Under the pieces are notes generated by a model that was given only the letters and a program-made list of their open reading frames with translations, was not told the DNA's origin and did not search any database. The translations under genes were made by a program, and so were the position numbers. A DNA stretch of 5,299 nucleotides from the NCBI GenBank assembly GCA_016292455.1, contig JAEDIL010000107.1:1-5299 (forward strand). Reading direction: 5' to 3'. Numbering within the stretch: the stretch's first letter is position 1; each line of letters opens with the position of its first letter. Below, piece after piece: positions 1 through 5,299 of the stretch. This DNA is from Clostridiaceae bacterium (lineage in GTDB: Bacteria; Bacillota; Clostridia; Oscillospirales; Acutalibacteraceae).

Positions 1-50
1 CACCCACTCGCAGTATCTATATACAGCTTCGGGGTGAAGAAAACGATTTC

Positions 51-64
51 TGCATTTAAATGCA
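51..64. repeat. 14-bp perfect palindrome in the secA leader
   Basis: TGCATTTAAATGCA is an exact inverted repeat lying 37 bases before the secA start codon. It is flanked by GGGGT (31-35) and GCCCC (68-72), which could close a larger stem around it. An 8-base direct repeat, ATATACAG, occurs at 19-26 and 73-80 on either side. The symmetry would suit a dimeric repressor operator or a small RNA hairpin, but no regulator is known to me for this exact sequence. There is no T-tract after it, so it is not a normal terminator. The palindrome is seen directly; any regulatory role is inference. Confidence 0.4.
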
Positions 65-90
65 ACAGCCCCATATACAGACTTACTATT

Positions 91-96
91 GAGGTG
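91..96 (+). promoter_or_regulatory. secA ribosome binding site
   Basis: GAGGTG lies five bases before the ATG at 102 and matches the AAGGAGGTG anti-16S consensus. The spacing is slightly short but normal, and it fixes the secA start at the first ATG of the frame. Confidence 0.8.
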
Positions 97-101
97 AAAA
101 A

Positions 102-2858
102 ATGGGCTTTTTGAAAAAACTATTCGGTGATTACTCTTCAAAGGAAATCAAGAGAATCAGACCGACTGTTGAAAAGATTATTTCGCTTGATGAAGAATAC
201 TCCGCTTTGTCTGACGCTGAGCTGCGCGCGAAAACCGATGAGTTCAAAGAAAGACTTTCAAACGGAGAAACTCTTGACGATATTCTTCCCGAGGCTTTTG
301 CGGTCTGCCGCGAGGCCTCATGGCGCGTTCTCGGAATGAAGCACTTTCCCGTTCAGCTTGAAGGCGGAATTGTTCTGCACCAGGGCAGAATTGCAGAAAT
401 GAAAACCGGCGAAGGAAAGACTCTTGTTGCAACTTTGCCGGCATACCTCAACGCACTTTCCGGAAAGGGCGTGCATATCGTCACCGTCAACGATTATCTT
501 GCCCGCCGCGACAGCGAATGGATGGGCAAGGTATATCGCTTCCTCGGTCTTTCCGTCGGTCTCATCGTCAACGGACTTGACACAGAAGAAAGACGCGCAG
601 CCTATGCCGCCGACATCACCTACGGAACGAACAACGAGATGGGCTTTGATTATCTGCGTGATAATATGGTTCAGTATATTGAGGAAAAGGTTCAGCGCGA
701 TCACAACTATGCCATTGTTGACGAAGTTGACTCAATTCTTATTGATGAAGCGAGAACTCCGCTCATCATTTCCGGAATGGGCAGCCAGTCCTCGGAGCTT
801 TATACTCTTGCAAATGACTTTGTAAAACGTCTCAACTGCCTGCGTATTCCCGAAACGGATTCCAAAATGAACCTTGAAGAAATTGCAGAGGAAAAGGGCG
901 CGGACTATGTTGTTGACGAAAAGGGCAAGATTGCCTCGCTGACCAAAAGCGGTATTGCCAAGGCTGAAAAATATTTCAACATTGAAAACCTTACCGACCC
1001 TGATAACCTCACGCTTTCCCATCACCTTAACATTGCAATCAAGGCGCACGGCGTCATGAAGCGTGACGTTGATTATGTTGTCAAAGACGGTCAGGTGCTT
1101 ATTGTTGATGAATTCACCGGACGAATCATGATCGGCCGCCGCTATAACGAAGGTCTGCATCAGGCTATTGAAGCCAAGGAAGGCGTAAAGATTGCAAAGG
1201 AGAACAAGACCCTTGCAACAATTACTTTCCAGAATTATTTCCGTCTTTATGAAAAGCTTTCCGGAATGACCGGTACTGCGATGACTGAGGTTCAGGAATT
1301 CAGAGAAATATACAGCCTTGATGCTGTTGAGGTTCCGACCAACAAGCCCGTCAGGCGCATTGACCGCGATGACGTAATATATCAGACCGAGCAGTTCAAG
1401 TTCAACGCAATAATTGAGCAGATTATTGCCTGCCATGAAAAAGGTCAGCCCGTGCTTGTCGGTACGGTTTCGATTGACAAGAGTGAACGCCTTTCCGCTG
1501 CACTGAAAAAGCGCGGAATCAAGCATAACGTGCTCAATGCAAAGCACCACGAAAAGGAAGCTGAAATCATTGCACAGGCTGGTAAGTTCGGTGCGGTTAC
1601 CATCGCAACCAACATGGCGGGCCGCGGTACCGACATCATGCTCGGAGGTAATGCGGAATTCCTTGCAAAAAGCGAGATGCGCCGCCGTGAATATCCCGAA
1701 GAGCTGATTTCGGAAGCTACCGGTTTCGGCGAAACCGACGACGAAGAAATTCTTGAAGCGCGCGAAACGTTCAAGAAACTTGAAAAGATGTATAAGGAAG
1801 AAATTTCCGAGGAAGCCGACAGAGTCAGGGAGGCCGGCGGCCTTTACATTATCGGTACCGAGCGCCACGAGTCAAGACGAATTGACAACCAGCTCAGAGG
1901 TCGTTCAGGCCGTCAGGGCGACCCGGGTGAAAGCCGCTTCTATCTTTCAATGCAGGACGACCTGCTTCGCCTCTTCGGCGGCGACAGAATGATGAGCATC
2001 ATGAAGAGCCTGCCCGTTGACGATGATATGCCGATTGAAGTCGGTCTGCTTTCAAAGCAGGTTGAAGCCGCTCAGCGAAAGGTTGAGGGCAACAACTTTG
2101 CCGTCCGCCGCCATGTTCTTGCGTTCGATGATGTCATGAACCGTCAGCGTACCGTAATTTACGGTCAGCGCGACATGGTTCTCAAAGGCGAGGACATGAA
2201 GCCCGTCATTTCAAAAATGATTGACGAATCAATTGAAGATTCCGTTGCTTTCTTCTGCCCGCCGAATGTTCCGAAGAACGAATGGCATCTGCCGTCGCTT
2301 CGTGAAAAATATCTTGGCTGGCTGACAACTGAAAACGATTTTGTTGACAACGACAAGTCCTCTGATGAAATATGCGAAATGCTGATTGAACGCGCCCACG
2401 CTCTGCACGAAAAGCGCGAGGCTGAGTTCGGAGCTGAGTTCATGCGTGAAATTGAACGCGCAATGCTGCTTCGCTGCGTTGACCTCAAATGGATGGATCA
2501 CATTGACGCTGTTGATGAGCTCAAACGCGGAATCGGTCTTGTTGCCTATGGTCAGAAAGATCCTATCGTTGCTTTCCGCGAGGAAACAGCAGATATGTTC
2601 GACGCAATGGTTGCTTCGATCCGTGAGGATACAGTGAAAATTGTTCTTTCCGCCAAATTCAGAACTGACGAAGAAGTCAAGCGCGAGCAGGTTGCCAAAG
2701 TAACCGGTGCATCGGGTTCGGGAGACGGAAGCGAAAAGAACAAAACCGTCCGCAAGTCAAAGAGCGCGAAGATCGGTGTAAACGATCCCTGTCCCTGCGG
2801 AAGCGGAAAGAAGTATAAAAAATGCTGCGGCAGACCCGGAGTTAAAAACGAACAGTAA
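102..2858 (+). CDS. secA: SecA, preprotein translocase ATPase subunit
   Basis: SecA is the ATP-driven motor that pushes unfolded preproteins through the SecYEG channel at the cytoplasmic membrane. The 918-residue product has the full family layout. Nucleotide-binding domain 1 carries Walker A TGEGKT (102-107) and the Walker B box DEVD (207-210). The preprotein cross-linking domain spans roughly 226-365. Nucleotide-binding domain 2 carries TNMAGRGTDI (503-512) and an arginine-finger region around QLRGRSGRQGDPG (597-609). The helical scaffold/wing region includes WMDHID (797-802) and GIGLVAYGQKDP (810-821). A basic linker then leads to a C-terminal zinc motif with C897, C899, C908 and C909, the CxC-x8-CC pattern used in other bacteria for SecB or lipid contact. 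It is longer than the roughly 840-residue Bacillus protein, mainly through a charged helical insert near 515-575 of the kind also seen in E. coli SecA. No frameshift or missing key residue is visible. A hairpin follows the stop at 2858. This looks like the housekeeping SecA1, not an accessory SecA2, because of the intact C-tail. Confidence 0.98.
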   Translation: MGFLKKLFGDYSSKEIKRIRPTVEKIISLDEEYSALSDAELRAKTDEFKERLSNGETLDDILPEAFAVCREASWRVLGMKHFPVQLEGGIVLHQGRIAEMKTGEGKTLVATLPAYLNALSGKGVHIVTVNDYLARRDSEWMGKVYRFLGLSVGLIVNGLDTEERRAAYAADITYGTNNEMGFDYLRDNMVQYIEEKVQRDHNYAIVDEVDSILIDEARTPLIISGMGSQSSELYTLANDFVKRLNCLRIPETDSKMNLEEIAEEKGADYVVDEKGKIASLTKSGIAKAEKYFNIENLTDPDNLTLSHHLNIAIKAHGVMKRDVDYVVKDGQVLIVDEFTGRIMIGRRYNEGLHQAIEAKEGVKIAKENKTLATITFQNYFRLYEKLSGMTGTAMTEVQEFREIYSLDAVEVPTNKPVRRIDRDDVIYQTEQFKFNAIIEQIIACHEKGQPVLVGTVSIDKSERLSAALKKRGIKHNVLNAKHHEKEAEIIAQAGKFGAVTIATNMAGRGTDIMLGGNAEFLAKSEMRRREYPEELISEATGFGETDDEEILEARETFKKLEKMYKEEISEEADRVREAGGLYIIGTERHESRRIDNQLRGRSGRQGDPGESRFYLSMQDDLLRLFGGDRMMSIMKSLPVDDDMPIEVGLLSKQVEAAQRKVEGNNFAVRRHVLAFDDVMNRQRTVIYGQRDMVLKGEDMKPVISKMIDESIEDSVAFFCPPNVPKNEWHLPSLREKYLGWLTTENDFVDNDKSSDEICEMLIERAHALHEKREAEFGAEFMREIERAMLLRCVDLKWMDHIDAVDELKRGIGLVAYGQKDPIVAFREETADMFDAMVASIREDTVKIVLSAKFRTDEEVKREQVAKVTGASGSGDGSEKNKTVRKSKSAKIGVNDPCPCGSGKKYKKCCGRPGVKNEQ

Positions 2859-2874
2859 TTCCGGCATTGATTTT

Positions 2875-2913
2875 CCGGCTTTCGCAACCATTGTGAAAGC
2901 CGGTGTTTGATTT
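2875..2913 (+). terminator. Stem-loop after secA, probable intrinsic terminator or attenuator
   Basis: The arms at 2875-2887 and 2891-2903 form a 13-bp stem with one G.U pair (2884/2894) closing on a three-base CCA loop. The outer nine pairs (CCGGCTTTC with GAAAGCCGG) are perfect. The tail, TGTTTGATTT (2904-2913), is T-rich but interrupted, so termination may be incomplete. The hairpin starts 16 bases after the secA stop and ends only 17 bases before the next gene's Shine-Dalgarno. It could end the secA transcript, let through a fraction of polymerase to the next gene, or protect an mRNA end. Confidence 0.75.
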
Positions 2914-2920
2914 GCGAAAA

Positions 2921-2927
2921 AAAGGAG
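2921..2927 (+). promoter_or_regulatory. Ribosome binding site that selects the GTG start at 2937
   Basis: AAAGGAG is the only good Shine-Dalgarno in this gap. It ends nine bases before GTG 2937, which is ideal spacing, but touches ATG 2928 with no spacing. It also lies downstream of TTG 2907, so it cannot serve that codon. This supports GTG 2937 as the start. Confidence 0.75.
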
Positions 2928-2936
2928 ATGGAAAAG

Positions 2937-4715
2937 GTGCGGTTTTTCAAAAAAGCGATGCCGGGGATTGTATTGTTCCTTTTGGTTTGTGCTGCGTCTT
3001 TTTCTCTTTCTTTCCGGTGCTTTGCGGGTACTGACACGGTTCGGGTTTTTGTGAAAGGTGAATGTGACCGGCAAAGCGCGCTTGCTTCGGTTGCGGCTGT
3101 CAACAATGAGCGCGCAAAAGAGGGCAAGAATCTGCTTTCTGCCGACAAAAGCCTTTTTGAAGCGGCAGAGCAAAGAGCCGCGGAAATTGCACTCAGCTTT
3201 TCCCATGTCAGAACTGACGGCAGTGCTTTTTTCTCTGTTTTCGAAACACGCGGAAAGACTTGCGGAGAAAACATTGCTTTCGGCGCATTGACCGGTGAGC
3301 AGGCAGCGCAGTTCTGGCTGTCCTTGCCCGGAGACAGAGCCAATGCCTGCTCTTCCTCTTATTCAAGAGTCGGCGCGGCGTGTTTCAGAACAGCCGACGG
3401 AGAAATTTGGTGGGTTCACTTGTTTGATTCTCTGGAAGCCGGATGCGGTCCGGAAACCGAAAACGCGGAAAAGCGCCTTGAAGTCAGAATTCCGGCAGAA
3501 AAACTGAAGCTTTCGGTCGAGCCCGAAAAGACAGAAATGGCGGCGGACCAAAAGAATATGTTGAAAATTTTCACAGTAAATGAGGGCGCTCCCGGGCAGA
3601 AAACTCTGCTTGAAACGGAGTGCTTTTCCTTTGCGCTGAGCCCCGATATTGCCGGGGTTCAGAACGGATATATTGTTCCTCGCGGCAGAGGAAGAACTGT
3701 TCTGAGCATGAAGCACGAGGAAAGCGACGCCGCTTCGGCAGAATGTGTTGTAAAAATTACAAGCTGCATCAAGCATAAACCGAAAACAGAAAAAGCTGTG
3801 TTGCCAACCTGCACGAAAATGGGGCTCACAGAGGGAAAAAGCTGCGTGCGGTGCAAATCGGTCATCAGGGAACAAAAAGTTGTTGCCGCAACCGGTCACA
3901 GTTTTTCAAAACCCGTTGTCAGCAAAAAGGCAACATATTCTTCTACGGGAGTGAGAACATATACCTGCTGTGTTTGCAAGGCAAAGCTGAACGAAGCCAT
4001 TGCGGTGCTGCCGCTTTCAAAGCCGCAGGGACTCAAAGCTTCGGACAATACACCGACGTCGCTGACTCTGAGCTGGAAAAAGGTCAAAGGCGCAAAGAAA
4101 TACGAGGTATATATAAAAAAGTCCACAGCTTCGTGGACAAAGAGGAGCGAAACTCAAAAAACAACGCTGAAAGTCACGAAGCTCGGCGCAGGAGAGGTTT
4201 GTTACTTCAAATTGAAGGCTGTTTGCGAAAGCAACAAAAGCACGTTTTCCGAGGTGCTGAAAACTGCTGCTGCGCCTGCTTCACCTCAGGTAAAGGCAAA
4301 ATCGGAAAAGGCAGGGCAGCTGACTGCTTCATGGAAAGGCGTGCGTGGCGCGGACGGCTACATTGTTTATTACAGCTCAGACAGAAGCTTTAAAAATGGT
4401 GTGAAAAAGAAAACGGTCAAAGACAGCGTGAAAAAGCTGACTCTCAAATCGCTTGAAGAGGGGAAAAACTGCTATATAAAAGTCAGGGCATATAAAACGG
4501 TGAACGGGAAGAATCTGCTTTCTCCCGGTACTGCCGCAGTCAGGGTGCAGATTATGAAAAAGCCGCTTCAAAAAGCGCAGACTGTTTATGTTACACGCAC
4601 GGGAACGAAGTTCCACCGGAGCGGCTGTTCCTCGTTGGAGAAATCAAAGCGCGCCCTTTCACGCTCTGCCGCAGTGAAGCAGGGCTATAAGCCCTGCCTG
4701 AGATGTAAACCGTGA
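2937..4715 (+). CDS. Secreted multidomain CAP/SCP-family protein with Big_2-like, Cys-repeat, FnIII and C-terminal metal-finger modules
   Basis: From the GTG start the product is 592 residues. Residues 1-30 form a signal peptide: RFFKK, a hydrophobic core (IVLFLLVCAA) and a likely signal peptidase I site after CFA (28-30). No LPxTG motif, lipobox or C-terminal membrane helix is seen, so it is probably released or held non-covalently. Residues about 46-165 are a bacterial CAP/SCP domain with VNNERA (55-60), FSH (88-90), GENIAFG (110-116), a PGDRAN motif (131-136, usually PGHRAN) and WVHLFD (159-164). Residues about 180-275 resemble a Big_2 Ig-like fold, ending in the typical G-rich strand and AECVVKI. 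Residues 277-356 hold two Cys/His repeats. FnIII-like domains span about 362-445 and 448-539. Residues 549-592 form a finger-like end with H560, C564, C587 and C590. The mature chain has 20 cysteines. The function is unknown. CAP proteins vary widely in role, and FnIII or Big_2 modules suggest a surface or extracellular task. The upstream secA is on the same strand, 78 bases away, with a hairpin between. Confidence 0.88.
   Translation: MRFFKKAMPGIVLFLLVCAASFSLSFRCFAGTDTVRVFVKGECDRQSALASVAAVNNERAKEGKNLLSADKSLFEAAEQRAAEIALSFSHVRTDGSAFFSVFETRGKTCGENIAFGALTGEQAAQFWLSLPGDRANACSSSYSRVGAACFRTADGEIWWVHLFDSLEAGCGPETENAEKRLEVRIPAEKLKLSVEPEKTEMAADQKNMLKIFTVNEGAPGQKTLLETECFSFALSPDIAGVQNGYIVPRGRGRTVLSMKHEESDAASAECVVKITSCIKHKPKTEKAVLPTCTKMGLTEGKSCVRCKSVIREQKVVAATGHSFSKPVVSKKATYSSTGVRTYTCCVCKAKLNEAIAVLPLSKPQGLKASDNTPTSLTLSWKKVKGAKKYEVYIKKSTASWTKRSETQKTTLKVTKLGAGEVCYFKLKAVCESNKSTFSEVLKTAAAPASPQVKAKSEKAGQLTASWKGVRGADGYIVYYSSDRSFKNGVKKKTVKDSVKKLTLKSLEEGKNCYIKVRAYKTVNGKNLLSPGTAAVRVQIMKKPLQKAQTVYVTRTGTKFHRSGCSSLEKSKRALSRSAAVKQGYKPCLRCKP
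3072..3431 (+). other. CAP/SCP domain with a substituted conserved histidine
   Basis: This stretch encodes about residues 46-165 of the secreted protein. The helix VNNERAKEG, the FSHVRTDGS segment with H90, the GENIAFG segment with E111, and the closing WWVHLFD strand follow the usual order of bacterial CAP domains. The normally conserved histidine of the SPGHRAN box is Asp133 here (codon 3333-3335), and the segment after it reads ACSSSYSRVGAACF, with two cysteines. H161 in the final strand replaces the more common Gln. The domain call rests on motif order, and the family substitutions are recalled, not computed. Confidence 0.8.
3765..4004 (+). repeat. Two tandem Cys/His repeats (41-residue period) within the secreted protein
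   Basis: Residues 277-356 contain two units with the same spacing: H280 to C303-x2-C306, and H321 to C344-x2-C347, i.e. H-x22-C-x2-C twice, offset by exactly 41 residues. The first unit has extra cysteines at 277 and 292, giving a C-x2-H at its front. Each CxxC is followed by Lys. Repeats of this general style occur in surface proteins of gut Bacillota. A zinc-ribbon-like or disulfide-stabilised fold is inferred and not shown. Confidence 0.6.
4020..4553 (+). other. Two fibronectin type III-like domains
   Basis: Residues about 362-445 and 448-539 of the secreted protein repeat the FnIII pattern: a start such as KPQGLKAS, then LTLSWKKVKGAKKYEVYI or LTASWKGVRGADGYIVYY, then a strand ending in CYFKLKAV or CYIKVRAY. 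The SW...V.GA..Y..YY core is shared by both units. Such domains usually act as spacers or binding modules in extracellular bacterial proteins. No catalytic residue is implied. Confidence 0.75.
4581..4712 (+). other. C-terminal HxxxC...CxxC finger-like module
   Basis: Residues 549-592 start TVYVTRTGTKFHRSGC and end GYKPCLRCKP. H560, C564, C587 and C590 are placed as in the small Ada-like zinc-binding module that also ends some bacterial nucleases and secreted proteins (pattern YVT.TG.KYH...C, then A...GY.PC..C.P). Metal binding is inferred from this resemblance. It lies at the very end of the chain, so the gene is unlikely to be truncated. Confidence 0.7.
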
Positions 4716-4719
4716 GTCG

Positions 4720-4783
4720 AAAAAAACAAAGCTATAATTCACAGCCGCGAAATTTCGGATTAAATGTGAATTATAGCTTTTTT
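4720..4783. terminator. Bidirectional intrinsic terminator between convergent genes
   Basis: Arms 4728-4743 and 4765-4780 form a 16-bp perfect stem (AAAGCTATAATTCACA with TGTGAATTATAGCTTT). The 21-base loop contains a small inner CCG/CGG stem. On the + strand the run of six T at 4778-4783 serves the CAP-protein gene, which stops at 4715. On the - strand the A-run at 4720-4726 and 4728-4730 reads as TTTGTTTTTTT and serves luxS, which stops at 4806. The stem is A/T-rich but long. Confidence 0.9.
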
Positions 4784-4805
4784 GTATTCAGCTTTGAAAA
4801 GGCGT

Positions 4806-5270
4806 TTATCTGCTCGGATAAACAAGCTGTTCGGTTTTCCAGCCTTCAAGTACTTTGAGCATGGCGGCGGCTTCTTTTTTTGCTCCGTCAAGATCATGGT
4901 CTTTCCAGTTTCCGCATTCCTTTTCGCTCACGCCGGGAACTTCACCGCTGAAATCGGCGCAAAAGGCAAACGCGTTTTGAAGCAGACTGATAACCTGTCC
5001 GGGAGAAACCGTGTCGCGGACGATGAAGTAGAAACCGGTACGGCAGCCCATCGGTCCGAAGTAAACGACGCTGTCGCTGTATTCGCTGTTGCGCACGAAC
5101 GTTGCAATAAGATGCTCGAGGGTATGAACGGCTCCGTTTTCAAGTACGGGTTCTTTGTTCGGGCGGCGCATGCGAATATCATAGGTTACACAGTCGCCGT
5201 CAACCCGGGAGGTATAAAGTCCTTTCGGCAAAATCGTATGGTCAATGGTGAAGCTTGCTATTTTTTTCAT
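4806..5270 (-). CDS. luxS: LuxS, S-ribosylhomocysteine lyase
   Basis: LuxS cleaves S-ribosylhomocysteine to homocysteine and 4,5-dihydroxy-2,3-pentanedione, the precursor of AI-2. It is part of the activated methyl cycle and works in the cytoplasm as a metal-dependent homodimer. The 154-residue product is full length for the family. The metal site is visible as H49 and H53 in HTLEH and C119 in ECGN. E52 in HTLEH is the expected general base. C76 in GPMGCRTGFY is the catalytic cysteine. RRPNKE (35-40) matches the family PNK substrate-region box. The start is ATG (5270-5268), with AAAGGAA eight bases upstream. The gene is transcribed toward the CAP-protein gene and shares its terminator. The usual partner, 5'-methylthioadenosine/S-adenosylhomocysteine nucleosidase, is not in the window. 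The promoter lies beyond the window end, so neither its regulation nor an upstream operon partner can be seen. Confidence 0.97.
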   Translation of the reverse strand: MKKIASFTIDHTILPKGLYTSRVDGDCVTYDIRMRRPNKEPVLENGAVHTLEHLIATFVRNSEYSDSVVYFGPMGCRTGFYFIVRDTVSPGQVISLLQNAFAFCADFSGEVPGVSEKECGNWKDHDLDGAKKEAAAMLKVLEGWKTEQLVYPSR

Positions 5271-5277
5271 TTCAAAA

Positions 5278-5284
5278 TTCCTTT
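5278..5284 (-). promoter_or_regulatory. luxS ribosome binding site
   Basis: On the - strand AAAGGAA (5284-5278) has its GGA eight bases before the luxS ATG. This is normal spacing and supports the chosen start. The remaining bases to 5299 are purine-rich leader with no recognisable promoter. Confidence 0.75.
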
Positions 5285-5299
5285 CTCTTGTGTTGTTTC

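Noticed and set aside
1..114. Open reading frame from the left edge running into secA, as a possible 3' end of an upstream gene.
   Set aside because: A 38-codon stretch without a stop is expected by chance fairly often, its translation resembles nothing I recognise, and the other two frames stop earlier at 37 and 59. No upstream gene can be supported.
732..1868. Long open frame of 378 codons on the - strand inside secA.
   Set aside because: It is fully antisense to a strongly conserved gene and has no recognisable domain. It is best explained as a by-product of secA codon use.
2814..2819. TATAAA near the end of secA as a -10 box for the downstream gene.
   Set aside because: There is no -35-like hexamer at the correct distance, and the bases encode conserved residues (KKYKKC) of the SecA zinc tail.
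2867..2895. Possible promoter with TTGATT as -35 in the secA to CAP-protein gap.
   Set aside because: No TATAAT-like -10 is found 16-18 bases later, and the region is occupied by the hairpin stem.
2907..2936. Upstream TTG (2907) or ATG (2928) as the start of the CAP-domain protein.
   Set aside because: TTG 2907 lies in the terminator tail before the Shine-Dalgarno, and ATG 2928 touches the Shine-Dalgarno with no spacing. GTG 2937 has nine-base spacing and gives a clean signal peptide.
3363..4393. Alternative-frame open frames of 178-180 codons overlapping the CAP-protein gene on both strands.
   Set aside because: They have no ribosome binding site or domain signal and conflict with a frame that shows a signal peptide and several recognisable modules.

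Overview
The window looks like chromosomal DNA of a Bacillota bacterium, most likely a gut-type Clostridia lineage. This is inferred from the proteins, not from a database search. The evidence is a clostridial-style SecA with a C-terminal zinc tail, a short LuxS, AAAGGAG/GAGGTG ribosome binding sites, and a secreted protein built from CAP, Ig-like, Cys-repeat and fibronectin type III modules. Base composition is moderate and even, and I see no sign of insertion sequences, phage genes, CRISPR arrays, tRNA or rRNA.

Layout: positions 1-101 are a leader with no supportable gene, containing a perfect 14-bp palindrome and the secA ribosome binding site. Positions 102-2858 (+) are a complete secA encoding the Sec preprotein translocase ATPase. 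Positions 2859-2936 hold a strong stem-loop with a weak T-rich tail, followed almost at once by the Shine-Dalgarno of the next gene. Positions 2937-4715 (+, GTG start) encode a 592-residue exported multidomain protein: signal peptide, CAP/SCP domain, Big_2-like region, two Cys/His repeats, two FnIII domains and a C-terminal HxxxC...CxxC metal-finger-like module. Positions 4716-4805 hold a convergent, apparently bidirectional terminator with a 16-bp perfect stem. Positions 4806-5270 (-) are a complete luxS encoding S-ribosylhomocysteine lyase. Positions 5271-5299 hold only the luxS ribosome binding site and the end of its leader.

How the genes relate: SecA drives export of unfolded preproteins, and the CAP-domain protein next to it has a signal peptide and is a plausible client, though adjacency alone does not show a dedicated relationship. 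LuxS acts in the cytoplasm in S-adenosylhomocysteine recycling and makes the AI-2 precursor; it is transcribed toward the other two genes and is not in their transcription unit.

I do not see a clear new multi-gene system. The most unusual item is the cysteine-rich secreted CAP protein, which carries several candidate metal-binding modules and a changed residue in a conserved CAP motif.
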